Positions 35,797 through 45,326 are shown, numbered from the stretch's first letter. The stretch: DNA of 64,000 nucleotides from Tepidanaerobacter acetatoxydans Re1 (GCF_000328765.2 NC_019954.2:62001-126000); one strand, 5' to 3'. Notes: generated by a model from the letters alone, not told the origin. Numbers and translations are program-made.

Positions 35797-36530
35797 AGGC
35801 CCTTATTTTGGCCGGTTCACAAGAAGATTGCTATTTAAGCAAATCCTGTTGCAATAAAGCACTTATCAAGATTTGCGGCAAAGAAATGATAAAGTACATA
35901 ATCGATGCCATGAAAGCGTTGGAGTTTATTGATACTGTTGCAGTTGTGGGACCTAAGGAAGAGCTTTTGCCCATTGAGAATCATGTGGATATAATTGTTG
36001 ACGGCGGGCCTTCAATGATTGACAATATCTTAAAGGGTGTCGAGATTTTTCCCGACGAGGACTTGATTTTAATCTCAACCTCAGATATTCCCATGATAAC
36101 TCCTGAGGCTATCAGAGATTTTGTAGAAAAATCGCTAGAATCAGATGCGGAATTTTATTATCCGATAGTTCGAAAAGAGGCAAACGAAAAAAAATACCCG
36201 AAAGTTAAGCGTACATATGTGAAGATAAAAGACGGCACATTTACCGGTGGCAACTTGGTGCTGGTAAAAGTAAGTACAGTAAAAAAATGTATAAAACAAG
36301 CCGAAAACTTTATGATCTATAGAAAAAAGCCGTGGAAGCTTGCACAGATACTGGGAATAGGTACTGTATTCAGGTTTTTAATGGGTACACTTACCATCGA
36401 ACAGTTGGAAAAGCGTGTTTCAGATTTGTTTGGCATAAAGGCACAAGCAGTGATTAGTGATTATCCCGAGATTGGAACTGATGTAGATAAGGAAAGTGAT
36501 CTTGAACTTGCCGAAAGAGTACTAAGCTAG
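35793..36530 (+). CDS. MobA-like nucleotidyltransferase-fold protein
   Basis: This 245-residue protein has a GT-A/NTP-transferase fold: KALILAGSQ at the N-terminus, ALIKICGKEMIKYIIDAM, and the acidic motif LISTSDIPMITPEAI that normally binds metal. The usual glycine-rich LxGGxGxRM phosphate loop is replaced by AGSQEDCYLSKSCCNK, so nucleotide binding may differ. It overlaps the GntR gene by 4 bases and is followed by purR. Exact reaction unknown. Confidence 0.75.
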   Translation: MKALILAGSQEDCYLSKSCCNKALIKICGKEMIKYIIDAMKALEFIDTVAVVGPKEELLPIENHVDIIVDGGPSMIDNILKGVEIFPDEDLILISTSDIPMITPEAIRDFVEKSLESDAEFYYPIVRKEANEKKYPKVKRTYVKIKDGTFTGGNLVLVKVSTVKKCIKQAENFMIYRKKPWKLAQILGIGTVFRFLMGTLTIEQLEKRVSDLFGIKAQAVISDYPEIGTDVDKESDLELAERVLS

Positions 36531-36541
36531 GGGGATTTTAC

Positions 36542-37351
36542 ATGAGGCGCAGTGATAGGATTGCTCTGATTTCAAAAACGCTGTCTGAAAACCCAAACAA
36601 GGTTATTTCTCTCAACTACTTTGCAAAAAGGCTTGGAGCAGCTAAGTCCTCTATAAGTGAGGACTTGGATATTATTAAAAACGCTTTTATAAATGCGGGG
36701 GAAGGAGAAATTGTTACTATTCCCGGAGCATCAGGAGGGGTCCGCTATCGCACTCAAAGGTCCAAGCAGGACATACAGAAATTTTTACAAGATTTTTGTA
36801 AAATCTTGCAGGAAGAAAAGCGAATAATTCCCGGGGGTTATCTTTATATGACCGATGCCGTATTTTCGCCGGTATATTCGCGCATCATTGGAGAAATTTT
36901 TGCTCAACTGTTTATTGACTGCAATCCAACCCATGTCCTGACGGTAGAAACCAAGGGCATACCAATAGCCCTTATGACGGCAAGAGCTTTAAATGTCCCG
37001 ATGGTATCAGCTCGAAGAGACAGTCGCGTAACAGAAGGGCCATCGGTCAGTATCAGTTATGTATCCGGATCCGGTCAAAAAATTCATAATATGTCCCTTG
37101 CTAAACGAGCACTGCCGGAAAATGCAAAGGTTTTAATTGTCGATGATTTTATGAAAGGCGGCGGTACAGCTCGCGGGATGATGGAGCTTGCGGCGGAATT
37201 CAAAGCTGAAGTAATAGGTACCGCAATGGTAGTTACTACAGCCGTGCCGAAAGAGAAGCTTGTAAGGGATTTTACATCACTTTTGATTCTAGAAAGAATA
37301 GATACAAACGAGGGAAAGATTTATATTAATATAAATGATAAATTATTATAA
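36542..37351 (+). CDS. purR: Pur operon repressor PurR
   Basis: This 269-residue protein has an N-terminal winged helix (NYFAKRLGAAKSSISEDL) and a phosphoribosyltransferase-type domain with the PRPP-binding loop VLIVDDFMKGGGTARGM. PurR of Gram-positives represses purine genes and responds to PRPP. It keeps the Bacillus place before spoVG, but yabJ is missing. Confidence 0.95.
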   Translation: MRRSDRIALISKTLSENPNKVISLNYFAKRLGAAKSSISEDLDIIKNAFINAGEGEIVTIPGASGGVRYRTQRSKQDIQKFLQDFCKILQEEKRIIPGGYLYMTDAVFSPVYSRIIGEIFAQLFIDCNPTHVLTVETKGIPIALMTARALNVPMVSARRDSRVTEGPSVSISYVSGSGQKIHNMSLAKRALPENAKVLIVDDFMKGGGTARGMMELAAEFKAEVIGTAMVVTTAVPKEKLVRDFTSLLILERIDTNEGKIYININDKLL

Positions 37352-37452
37352 GATATATTTTACAATATAGCCAATAATTACATCTTTTGCGGCGGGCTAA
37401 GGTATTTAGAGGAGTTAATATAATTTTATTTTAATCTTATGAAGATATTGGG

Positions 37453-37478
37453 AGGATTTTTGACTTTTTTATAGAAAT
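37453..37478 (+). promoter_or_regulatory. Sigma-H-like promoter of spoVG
   Basis: AGGATTT (37453-37459), 14 bases, then GAAAT (37474-37478) copies the spacing and boxes of the Bacillus spoVG sigma-H promoter (AGGATTT then GAAT). A separate TATAAT at 37509-37514 lacks a good -35. Confidence 0.55.
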
Positions 37479-37573
37479 TTTAACACAAAAGTATTAAAAT
37501 ACTTAGTGTATAATTTATGTATTGCCAGAGGCGAGGCTTAGTTACACTAAAATTTTCCCGGGAGGTAGCGCCG

Positions 37574-37831
37574 ATGAATATTACCGATGTCCGCATACGT
37601 AAAGTTGCAGAAGGGGGAAAGATGAAGGCGGTTGTGTCCATTACTTTCAATGACGAGTTCGTGGTGCATGATATTCGTATCATAGAAGGTCAGAACGGTC
37701 TGTTTATTGCTATGCCCAGCAGGCGAACTCCAGATGGAAAATTCAAAGATGTTGCACATCCAATTAGTGCCGAAGCAAGGGCAAAGATACAGGAAACTAT
37801 TTTAAACCATTATCATAGTGAAATAGAATAG
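37574..37831 (+). CDS. spoVG: RNA/DNA-binding regulator SpoVG
   Basis: This 85-residue protein matches Spo[39 protein letters not shown] and [19 protein letters not shown]. The ATG at 37574 follows GGGAGGTAG; earlier in-frame codons give a non-family extension. SpoVG influences septation during sporulation and binds nucleic acids. Flanked by purR and glmU exactly as in Bacillus. Confidence 0.97.
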   Translation: MNITDVRIRKVAEGGKMKAVVSITFNDEFVVHDIRIIEGQNGLFIAMPSRRTPDGKFKDVAHPISAEARAKIQETILNHYHSEIE

Positions 37832-37835
37832 ATTT

Positions 37836-37863
37836 GGGACATCTTAGGATGTCCCTAGTTTTT
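37836..37863 (+). terminator. Rho-independent terminator after spoVG
   Basis: GGGACATC (37836-37843) and GATGTCCC (37848-37855) with a TTAG loop, then TAGTTTTTC. Confidence 0.8.
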
Positions 37864-37986
37864 CGAAATACTCAAAAATAAAAAGCAAACGTTATTTACA
37901 TTGGAAATAAGCTGTAAAAAGGTTATTATATATATAAATGCATAATCGATTTATAAAATTGGATTTTAAGAAAGCTTAGGAGGGTT

Positions 37987-39387
37987 ATGATGGAGGATTT
38001 TACGGCTGTAATTCTCGCTGCAGGTGAGGGAACCCGCATGAAATCCGATTTGCCTAAAGTGCTGCACAAAGTCTGCGGGCTGCCTATATTGACACATGTG
38101 ATAAATGCAGCCAGACATGCGGGAGCAAACAAAATAATCGTAGTAGTCGGCAAGGATGCCGAGAAGATAAAGGAAACCTACGCAAATAAGGATGTTGAGT
38201 TTATAGTTCAAAAAGAACAAAAAGGCACCGGCCATGCATTAATGCAAGCACAAAGTGCTGTTAAAGGCAGCACACATTTTGTTGTTTTATACGGGGATAT
38301 GCCGATGATTACAGCAGAAAATATAGAAAAAATGGCATGCTTTCATCGAGAACAAAACGCTAATGCCACGGTGATGACAGCGAAAGTTGCCGATCCCACA
38401 GGCTATGGCAGGATAATAAGGGAAGGCGGCAGAGTCCTTGATATTCGAGAGCATAAAGATGCCAATAGACAGGAAATGGCAATCAATGAGATAAATGCTG
38501 GTTTTTACTGTTTTGATACATCATCGGTATTTTCCGCTCTTTCAAAGGTGGGAAATAATAATCGCCAAGGTGAATATTACCTTACTGATGTTGTAAAAAT
38601 TTTAAATCAAGAAGGCAAAAAAGTAGTTGCTTTTGAGCTTGAAAATCCTGAGGAGCTCCATGGAATTAATAACCGCCGCCAATTAGCCGAAGTACAGAGT
38701 ATCATGCAGAAAAAAATCATTGATGGCTGGATGGATGAAGGCGTAACTTTTATCAACCCAGGTACATGCATGGTGGATTGCGAAGTCAAAATCGGGAGAG
38801 ACACTACCATTTATCCGGGAGTTATATTAGAAGGCAAAACCAGGATAGGAGAAGGCTGTACTATCATAGGCCCCAGCCGAATAAAAGATACTGTTGTCGG
38901 GGATTGCTGCGAGATAAGCATGAGCCAAATCGATGAATGTATTCTAGAAGAAGGTGTCAAGATTGGTCCTTATTCCAATCTTCGTCCGGGATGCAAACTT
39001 TCATCGAAGGTAAAAGTGGGGGATTTTGTAGAGCTTAAGAATTCAAAAGTCGGTGAAGGCACTAAAATACCGCATCTTTCCTATGTAGGGGATGCAGTTT
39101 TAGGAAAACATATAAATATCGGTGCAGGTGTGATTTTTGTAAATTACGATGGATACAAAAAACATCAGACCGTGGTGCAGGACAATGCCTTTATCGGATG
39201 CAATTCAAACCTGGTAGCACCGGTTACCGTAAAAGCCGGTTCTTATGTAGCGGCAGGGTCCACCATTACCAAAGAAGTGCCGGAGGACTCCCTAGCCATA
39301 GCTCGTGCAAGACAGGAAAATAAAATAGGATGGGCTGCAACACGAAATAACAATTTAAAAGGAGGAGTAGAAGTCGATGGAAAGTAG
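37987..39387 (+). CDS. glmU: Bifunctional UDP-N-acetylglucosamine pyrophosphorylase / glucosamine-1-phosphate acetyltransferase
   Basis: This 466-residue protein starts at ATG 37987 after AGGAGGG (an ATG three bases on is equivalent). The N-terminal uridyltransferase loop [18 protein letters not shown] and a C-terminal left-handed hexapeptide beta-helix ([45 protein letters not shown]) are complete. It makes UDP-GlcNAc for peptidoglycan. It overlaps prs by 11 bases. Confidence 0.97.
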   Translation: MMEDFTAVILAAGEGTRMKSDLPKVLHKVCGLPILTHVINAARHAGANKIIVVVGKDAEKIKETYANKDVEFIVQKEQKGTGHALMQAQSAVKGSTHFVVLYGDMPMITAENIEKMACFHREQNANATVMTAKVADPTGYGRIIREGGRVLDIREHKDANRQEMAINEINAGFYCFDTSSVFSALSKVGNNNRQGEYYLTDVVKILNQEGKKVVAFELENPEELHGINNRRQLAEVQSIMQKKIIDGWMDEGVTFINPGTCMVDCEVKIGRDTTIYPGVILEGKTRIGEGCTIIGPSRIKDTVVGDCCEISMSQIDECILEEGVKIGPYSNLRPGCKLSSKVKVGDFVELKNSKVGEGTKIPHLSYVGDAVLGKHINIGAGVIFVNYDGYKKHQTVVQDNAFIGCNSNLVAPVTVKAGSYVAAGSTITKEVPEDSLAIARARQENKIGWAATRNNNLKGGVEVDGK

Positions 39388-40318
39388 GCTAGAGGTTTTT
39401 ACGGGCAATGCCAACCCAAACCTTGCCAGAGAAATCGCAAAACACTTAGGCATATCTTTGGGTGACTCTTGGGTCGGTACCTTTAGTGATGGGGAAATAC
39501 AAGTAAGAATAAAAGAAACGGTAAGAGGGGCAGATGTGTTTGTGGTACAGCCCTTTTCTTACCCGGTGAATGACAGTATCATGGAAATGCTTATAATGAT
39601 TGATGCACTGATGAGGGCATCCGCAGGCCGTATAACTGCCGTTATACCATACTATGGCTATGCCAGACAAGATCGCAAAGCCCGTTCACGTGATCCCATT
39701 ACGGCTAAGATGCTTGCAGATATACTTACTGCTGCCGGAGCAAACCGTGTGCTCACGATGGATTTACATGCCGGACAAATCCAAGGATTTTTCAATTTCC
39801 CCGTAGACCACCTAAAAGCTATGCCTATTTTGGCGGATTATTTCAAAAGTAAAGGCCTAACAGATATAGTAGTTGTATCCCCTGATGTTGGTGGTGTAAC
39901 TCGGGCCAGAGAGTTGGCAGACCGTTTGGTTACTCCCCTTGCAATCATCGATAAGCGCCGCCCTGAGCCGAATGTAGCCGAAGTTATGAACATAATAGGA
40001 AAAGTTTCCGGTAAAACTGTAATTATAGTGGATGATATGATAGATACGGCGGGCACCCTTACTTTGGGGGCTCAAGCTCTTATTGAACGGGGAGCCAAAG
40101 CCGTCTATGCCTGCTGCACACATCCGGTACTGTCAGGCCCTGCTATAGAAAGATTGAAAGCAGCTCCTATAGAGGAAGTGGTTGTGACGAATACAATACC
40201 ACTGCGTGAGAGTCAAAAATTAGACAAAATAAAAGTGCTTTCGGTAGCACCTCTTTTCGCCGAAGCAATATTGAGAATTCACGAAAATAAGTCGCTCAGC
40301 ACCTTATTTGACGACTGA
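39377..40318 (+). CDS. prs: Ribose-phosphate pyrophosphokinase
   Basis: This 313-residue protein has the class I signatures: [20 protein letters not shown] (ATP site), the [11 protein letters not shown] segment and the PRPP loop [14 protein letters not shown]. It makes PRPP for nucleotides and amino acids. The start overlaps the glmU end, as in many Firmicutes, with AAAGGAGG just upstream. Confidence 0.97.
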   Translation: MESRLEVFTGNANPNLAREIAKHLGISLGDSWVGTFSDGEIQVRIKETVRGADVFVVQPFSYPVNDSIMEMLIMIDALMRASAGRITAVIPYYGYARQDRKARSRDPITAKMLADILTAAGANRVLTMDLHAGQIQGFFNFPVDHLKAMPILADYFKSKGLTDIVVVSPDVGGVTRARELADRLVTPLAIIDKRRPEPNVAEVMNIIGKVSGKTVIIVDDMIDTAGTLTLGAQALIERGAKAVYACCTHPVLSGPAIERLKAAPIEEVVVTNTIPLRESQKLDKIKVLSVAPLFAEAILRIHENKSLSTLFDD

Positions 40319-40500
40319 GGATTATAAAGTCAACGGGTATTTACTATGAAGCGTTTTTCTATTAAAAACTTGCCTTAGAAGTAAATGACGAGTATAATAT
40401 AGAGGATACCGACAAAGGACGAAGGATGACCATGCCTTAATATTTGATGGATACAAAAGAGGATATGGCTAAAATAGAGAGAGTGAGGAGGGATACTATT

Positions 40501-41133
40501 ATGGAACATCCGGTTTTAACTGCGGCAGTTCGCCAAGCTGCAAAGAGTGAAAATAAAAAACTCAAGAGAGAAGGCAAAGTTCCCGCCGTAGTATATGGTA
40601 AAGGATACGAAACCACGAGTATTAGCGTTGACGACAAGGAACTGTCCAGAATTTTGAAAAGCAGGGGTGAAAGCTCCCTTATAAATCTTGAACTTAACGG
40701 TGAAGCATTTCCGGTGCTGATAAAGGAAGTTCAGAGGAATGTTTTAAAAAATTCTATGGAACATGTAGACTTTTTTAAAGTATCAATGGATGAGGAAGTT
40801 GAATACAATCTACCTATCGTCCTTAAAGGTGATGCAAAGGGTGTCAAAGAAGGCGGTGTACTGCAGCATCAGAAACGAGAAGTCGCCGTAAAGTCGCTGC
40901 CTAATGATATGTTGGACAACATAGAAATCGACATTTCCGATATGGATATCGGTGATACGCTGACAGTGGCAGATTTAAAAATCGGAGACAAGAATACTGT
41001 TCTTGACGACCCGGACGAAGTTATTGTTTCAGTGCTTGCACCAAGACTTGAAGAAGAAGAAATTGAAACTCCGGAAGAAGGCGAGGAACCGGAGCTTGTT
41101 GGAGAAGATAAAGAAGAGCAGGAAGAAGAATAA
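40501..41133 (+). CDS. ctc: Ribosomal protein bL25 of the Ctc/general-stress type
   Basis: This 210-residue protein starts at ATG 40501, seven bases after GAGGAGGG; earlier in-frame codons are not supported. The L25 domain (LKREGKVPAVVYGKGYETTS) and the beta-rich TL5-type C-terminal domain (VQRNVLKNSMEHVDFFKV; DISDMDIGDTLTVADL) are clear. The end is a long acidic tail of Glu and Asp. It binds 5S rRNA. Order prs-ctc-pth is as in Bacillus. Confidence 0.95.
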   Translation: MEHPVLTAAVRQAAKSENKKLKREGKVPAVVYGKGYETTSISVDDKELSRILKSRGESSLINLELNGEAFPVLIKEVQRNVLKNSMEHVDFFKVSMDEEVEYNLPIVLKGDAKGVKEGGVLQHQKREVAVKSLPNDMLDNIEIDISDMDIGDTLTVADLKIGDKNTVLDDPDEVIVSVLAPRLEEEEIETPEEGEEPELVGEDKEEQEEE

Positions 41134-41156
41134 GGGCGAAGCGCCCTTATTTTTTT
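41132..41156 (+). terminator. Rho-independent terminator between ctc and pth
   Basis: AAGGGCG (41132-41138), AAG loop, CGCCCTT (41142-41148), then ATTTTTTT. It starts inside the ctc stop codon and would make pth dependent on readthrough or its own promoter. Confidence 0.8.
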
Positions 41157-41175
41157 CCGTTGAGGGGGATTTGAC

Positions 41176-41745
41176 TTGTTTTTGATAGCCGGCTTAGGAA
41201 ATCCGGGGAAAGAATACGAAAATACCCGACACAATGTAGGCTTCATGACTCTTGATGTCATAGCAGAAAAACTAGACGTAAAAATAAATAAAGTAAAATT
41301 TAAAGGGCTGCTGGGTGAAACTGTGTATAACAAAGAGAAGATTTTACTGCTAAAGCCACTTACGTTTATGAATCTGTCAGGTCAGAGCGTTGCCGATGCT
41401 TTAAATTTTTATAAAATTTCTTTAGAGCAGCTCATAGTGATTTATGATGATATGGACTTGCCAGTAGGCCGTTTGCGCATAAAGCCTGAGGGCGGCAGCG
41501 GCGGTCATCGAGGCATGGATTCAATAATATACCAACTGGCTTCTGACAAAATTTGCCGAATCCGCATAGGAATAGGCAGGCCTGATGAACAAAAAGACCC
41601 GGTTGGTCATGTTTTAGGCAGGTTTTACGGTGATGAAATTGAAAAAATCAAAGCTGCCATAGAAGCGGCAGCAAAGGCAGCTCTTTGCATAGTATCTGAT
41701 GGTGTTGAACAAGCAATGAATATGTACAATGGGTTTGAAGCATAG
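41176..41745 (+). CDS. pth: Peptidyl-tRNA hydrolase
   Basis: This 189-residue enzyme starts at TTG 41176 after TTGAGGGGG. The motifs LFLIAGLGNPGKEYENTRHN, FMNLSGQSVADALNFY and IVIYDDMDLPVGRLRIKPEG, with catalytic His in TRHNVGF and Asp in YDDMDLP, identify Pth (spoVC of Bacillus). It releases peptides from stalled peptidyl-tRNA. Confidence 0.96.
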   Translation: MFLIAGLGNPGKEYENTRHNVGFMTLDVIAEKLDVKINKVKFKGLLGETVYNKEKILLLKPLTFMNLSGQSVADALNFYKISLEQLIVIYDDMDLPVGRLRIKPEGGSGGHRGMDSIIYQLASDKICRIRIGIGRPDEQKDPVGHVLGRFYGDEIEKIKAAIEAAAKAALCIVSDGVEQAMNMYNGFEA

Positions 41746-41754
41746 TATAAATAT

Positions 41755-41793
41755 AAAAAAGAAGTGTATATTTAGTATACCCTTCTTTTTTTT
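41755..41793 (+). terminator. Rho-independent terminator after pth
   Basis: AAAAGAAG with GTATA (41757-41770) pairs with TATAC and CTTCTTTT (41776-41788) around a TTTAG loop; one bulged base in each arm. The run of T follows. Confidence 0.75.
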
Positions 41794-41946
41794 GATTAAT
41801 AAATAGACAAATGACTGCTGTGATTTTATGAATAATAAAAACAAAATCGAGGAAAATATAAATGCAAAACTAAATTCATAATCAAAATCGGTTGCAAATA
41901 AACAGCATAAGACTTCAGCAAAAAATTCAACTGGGAGCGATGTAAG

Positions 41947-42318
41947 ATGAAAGGATTAAAGATTGCAGGACCTAAGCAAGGAGGTAAAAGCACAACCATG
42001 TCAATGTTTAAACGCATTTTTTGGGGCTTGGGAGCTGCAACCCTCACCTATGTTGTAGTGCCTAAAATGAGAAAGATGGCAAAACCGGTTGTAAACAAGG
42101 GCATGGACAATATCAAGAATATGGCCGAAAAAGGAAAGCAAACTATCGAAAATTACAAATCTCGCTGCGAAAACGAACTAAACGACATGACAATAGATAC
42201 TTCCCTAGGCCAGGTTAAAATCCACAATGATATAATCTCAAACAAAATAAATACACTTCAAGAAATGGTCAATAAACTTCAAAACGAAATAAATCAATTA
42301 AAGAATGGGAATATTTAG
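41947..42318 (+). CDS. Small protein with N-terminal hydrophobic segment and C-terminal coiled coil
   Basis: This 123-residue protein starts at ATG 41947, overlapping by ATGA the end of a tiny upstream frame. Residues about 22-42 are moderately hydrophobic (IFWGLGAATLTYVVVPKM). The end is a heptad-like helix (INTLQEMVNKLQNEINQLKN). A YtxH-like envelope protein is possible. No family recognised with certainty. Confidence 0.55.
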   Translation: MKGLKIAGPKQGGKSTTMSMFKRIFWGLGAATLTYVVVPKMRKMAKPVVNKGMDNIKNMAEKGKQTIENYKSRCENELNDMTIDTSLGQVKIHNDIISNKINTLQEMVNKLQNEINQLKNGNI

Positions 42319-42320
42319 CG

Positions 42321-42428
42321 AATATTTAGGGACGGTTCCAAATTATTCACTTAAACACTTAAATGCCCTCTGTCACGCACTCAGGGCATTTTTTTTTGAA
42401 TATTTAAGAACGGTTCCGAATTATTCAC
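42321..42428. repeat. Pair of 30-base direct repeats flanking a terminator hairpin
   Basis: Copies at 42321-42350 and 42399-42428 agree at 27 of 30 bases and share ACGGTTCC. Between them AAATGCCC (42361-42368) pairs with GGGCATTT (42384-42391), followed by a long T run. The GGGACGGTTCC core resembles a dispersed repeat known from several Firmicutes genomes, often linked to REP/IS200-type elements; that link is recalled, not tested. Confidence 0.55.
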
Positions 42429-42447
42429 ATGCCGCCAATACCGCTAA

Positions 42448-42780
42448 TTAATACTCATCTCCGCCCAGCCTTTCCCGCCACATCTGTTCAAGTATTTTTA
42501 AATCCTCGGCAAAGCTTTTTGTTTCCTGGTCAGGTTCTTTTTCAATCTCATCTAGCACATCAAACTCAAAAGCCTTTGCTCCATACAAATCCCAGTCCTT
42601 CTTTAGCTTCAAATGGAAACAGGAATTGGTGGAAACAGAAAAGTCAAATAGGTTTTTAGAACCCTTCATATCGATACCACTGCCTAGCAAATACTTACCG
42701 TTTTTGGTATTTGTTATCCTAAATACTCCTCCGGTAATAGGCCTCTCCTTATATTTTGCAATGAGTTCTTTTTTATCCAT
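42448..42780 (-). CDS. GIY-YIG-like nuclease-fold protein
   Basis: This 110-residue minus-strand protein has a GIY-YIG-like beginning (GGVFRITNTKNGKYLLGSG, with GVF and YLLG in place of GIY and YIG) and a following FHLKLKKDWDLYGAKAFEFDVL helix. GGAGGA lies before the start. It is a stand-alone domain as found in many small bacterial nuclease-like proteins. The 298-base gap to the next gene on its upstream side has CGAAAG/CTTTCG hairpin-capable sequence but nothing I can name. Confidence 0.75.
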   Translation of the reverse strand: MDKKELIAKYKERPITGGVFRITNTKNGKYLLGSGIDMKGSKNLFDFSVSTNSCFHLKLKKDWDLYGAKAFEFDVLDEIEKEPDQETKSFAEDLKILEQMWRERLGGDEY

Positions 42781-43078
42781 ATGATTTTTTCCTCCTTAAT
42801 AGCCCATTTCTTAAGGCTTGACGAAAGCCGAAAGGTGACGAAGTCTTTCGCCGATTAGCTCATAATCCTTGCTAAGGCAATTTAAAACAGTTTAATACCC
42901 TCGCCAATCAACTCATTTTCCGTGCAAACCAAAATAGTCTTTTTTTAAACCTATTGCATACAGCAATATTTCAGAAATATACACTGCAACTACTATAATC
43001 AAAACAAAAACAACATATTGATATTTTTAGGTTAAAATCGACTTTTTACAGCAAAATCAAATAATAGTCATCGTGAAA

Positions 43079-44326
43079 TTACATCGAAGAGGATTTACCG
43101 GCTAAATATCCTGAGGACCAAGCCCATTGGAGGTTAAAGCCTCCGCAAGCCCCATCGATATCTAGGATTTCACCGCAGAAATACAGGCCCTTTACTAATG
43201 CTGACTCCATTGTCAAAGGGTCAATCTGACTAGTATCAACACCACCTGCAGTTACTTGAGCACTGGGCCAAGATTTAGTTCCGGTTATTTTAAATCTCCA
43301 ATCTGTTAAGATATTTGCAATCTTTTGCCTGTCTGCAGAGGAAAGTTCTCGGACAGGTTTTCTTATATCTTTTATGCCTGCCTGCTTAAGCAAAACCGGT
43401 ATAAGCCGCTTATTTACAAAGCCCACCATACTAAAATCCAAACTTTTTTCCTGCATATTTTTAAAGCGCTTTTCCAAGAATCTCTCCAGCTCTTTTTGAG
43501 TCATATTATCTATGACAGAGATTTTTAAAACAGCCTCCTTATTTGCCTTCAGCAACTCCACTGCCTTGCGGCTAATCTGCAATATGGGCGGACCGGACAC
43601 ACCATAATTTGCAAAAAGTATATCCCCCTTATCTTTGGCCAAGACTTTTTTACCAGATAAAACCTCGGCAGTGCCTACGAACTTGACACCCTCAATCTGC
43701 TTGAAGAAATCCCCCGCAAGTTTTAGCTGAACAAGGGCAGGGGAAATATCCACTATTTTATGGCCCAGATTTTTAGCCAAATCAAAACCGCTGCCATCAG
43801 AACCGGAGGATGGCATGGCTTTGCCGCCACAGGCTAAAATCACCCGATTACCCTCGAAGATTCTGCCATCTTCAAGCACCAGCGTAAATTCATTTTTAGT
43901 TTTCCTTATTTCTTTCACAAAAGCATTACAGATGATATTTACGCCGATGCGATTTAGCTCGTACAAAAGCACATCTAAAACACTCGAAGCTTGATCAGAC
44001 ATGGGAAACACCTTACCTGCGTCTTCCACTCGCGGAACAATACCTAGTTTTTCGAAAAAACCCATAGTCCTAGATACATCAAAGGCTGACAGGGCACCAT
44101 ATATGAATTCGGGGTTTTGCCCGTGATAATATTTTACATCAGCGTTGATATTAGTAAAATTACACCTTCCATTACCGGTAGCCAGAATTTTCTTGCCCAC
44201 CCGAGGATTTCGCTCTAGGATGGTCACATCAGCACCGCTATATCGAGCGGAAAGGGCTGCCATCATACCTGAAGCTCCTCCGCCAACTACATATATTTTT
44301 AATGGATCTATTTTAGACATATCCAT
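43079..44326 (-). CDS. HI0933/BaiN-type NAD(P)/FAD-dependent flavoprotein
   Basis: This 415-residue protein has the FAD motif VVGGGASGMMAALSARYSGA, the acidic ribose ligand ILERNPRVGKKILATGNGRC and the family-specific NFTNINADVKYYHG and CGGKAMPSSGSDGSG segments. The C-terminus has VTAGGVDTSQIDPLTMES and GEILDIDGACGGFNLQWAW. This family includes BaiN/YhiN-like flavoproteins whose substrates are mostly unknown. It is downstream of, and in line with, the triple-XRE regulator. Confidence 0.85.
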   Translation of the reverse strand: MDMSKIDPLKIYVVGGGASGMMAALSARYSGADVTILERNPRVGKKILATGNGRCNFTNINADVKYYHGQNPEFIYGALSAFDVSRTMGFFEKLGIVPRVEDAGKVFPMSDQASSVLDVLLYELNRIGVNIICNAFVKEIRKTKNEFTLVLEDGRIFEGNRVILACGGKAMPSSGSDGSGFDLAKNLGHKIVDISPALVQLKLAGDFFKQIEGVKFVGTAEVLSGKKVLAKDKGDILFANYGVSGPPILQISRKAVELLKANKEAVLKISVIDNMTQKELERFLEKRFKNMQEKSLDFSMVGFVNKRLIPVLLKQAGIKDIRKPVRELSSADRQKIANILTDWRFKITGTKSWPSAQVTAGGVDTSQIDPLTMESALVKGLYFCGEILDIDGACGGFNLQWAWSSGYLAGKSSSM

Positions 44327-44382
44327 TTCTCCCTATTGATTTATTTTAGAGTTTACTATAAAATACTCATTGACAGCGAAAT

Positions 44383-44398
44383 AGTATAATAGTATAAT
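44383..44398. promoter_or_regulatory. Direct-repeat candidate operator before the flavoprotein gene
   Basis: AGTATAAT occurs twice in tandem (44383-44390, 44391-44398), resembling the AGTATAGTATAAT block in the palindromic site before the XRE gene. It lies about 60 bases upstream of the flavoprotein start on the minus strand. Confidence 0.4.
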
Positions 44399-44491
44399 AA
44401 AAATGCAAATAAAAGATTAATACAAGGGTAAAATAGGTATAAGCAGAAAGGATGAAACTATTTTCATCAACTGCAAGTCAAAAGCAAAAGA

Positions 44492-45253
44492 TTAGCTTTC
44501 TCGATGCTCTTTATAAAGCTGAATAAACTTCAAGATAAAACTAAACTCTTCGGCACTGCAGTCGGCCAAAAGCTCGAGAGCGGACCGCACCTTGGGATCA
44601 TTTAGCAATTCCCTAACCTTAGGGTTCATAGGTTTTAGGATTGATGAAAGTTCTTCATCTTCCGAAACGAAAAAGCAGGGTGAAAGTGATAATGCTGCGG
44701 CGATTTTCTCCAATGTTTTAATCGAAGGCTCTACTTTACCGCTTTCAATCTGACCGATAAGGCCAGTAGATACCCCGGCTTTTTCTGCAAGCTCTGCCTG
44801 AGTGATTTTACGCTCACAACGTATCTTTTTTATCTTATAGCCTACGAAACTTGCAGCGGCCATGAGGTTTTCGGGCTTTACATCCAAAGCCTTGGCGATA
44901 CTCTTTAGCGTAGATAAAGCGGGCATTGCCCTTCCGCTTTCAATTTGACAAAGATAACTGGGCGAAATACCCACTTTTTCCGCAAGCTCAGAAAGGGATA
45001 GATTTTTTTCCTGCCGGATGAGTGCAATCTTTGCGCCAATTCCACCGGCCCCGGCGCTGCTTGAGGAAATAAGACCCTCGCGCGATATGTTTAGGGCTTG
45101 TGCAAGTTTGTCGATAGTCTCCAAAGAAGGCTGCTTTTTGCCCAGCTCAATTTCGCTAAGATATGAAACCGAAAGACCCGCTTGCTGTGCCAAATCCTGC
45201 AAGGTCATATTCCGCTTTTGGCGAAGGCTGCGAATGAGTTTATGGTCTATCAT
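44492..45253 (-). CDS. Regulator with three tandem XRE/HTH_3 domains
   Basis: This 253-residue protein contains three consecutive HTH_3 units: residues about 6-58 (LRQKRNMTLQDLAQQAGLSV), 73-127 (IRQEKNLSLSELAEKVGISP) and 137-191 (IRCERKITQAELAEKAGVST), each ending in a SGxxxPSxxTLxxIAxAL-type helix. The remaining about 50 residues have a helical tail (RSALELLADCSAEEFSFILK). Most XRE regulators have one such domain. A palindromic site in its own upstream region suggests autoregulation. Confidence 0.9.
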   Translation of the reverse strand: MIDHKLIRSLRQKRNMTLQDLAQQAGLSVSYLSEIELGKKQPSLETIDKLAQALNISREGLISSSSAGAGGIGAKIALIRQEKNLSLSELAEKVGISPSYLCQIESGRAMPALSTLKSIAKALDVKPENLMAAASFVGYKIKKIRCERKITQAELAEKAGVSTGLIGQIESGKVEPSIKTLEKIAAALSLSPCFFVSEDEELSSILKPMNPKVRELLNDPKVRSALELLADCSAEEFSFILKFIQLYKEHRES

Positions 45254-45326
45254 GAGAGCTACATCCTTCCATACTGGTTTGATAAATTTATAATAAATCT
45301 AAAAATATATTTTTCGCAAAATGTAA

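Noticed and set aside
42781-43078. Riboswitch-like CGAAAG/CTTTCG pattern upstream of the GIY-YIG gene
   Set aside because: Hairpins are possible but no known riboswitch core could be identified by eye.
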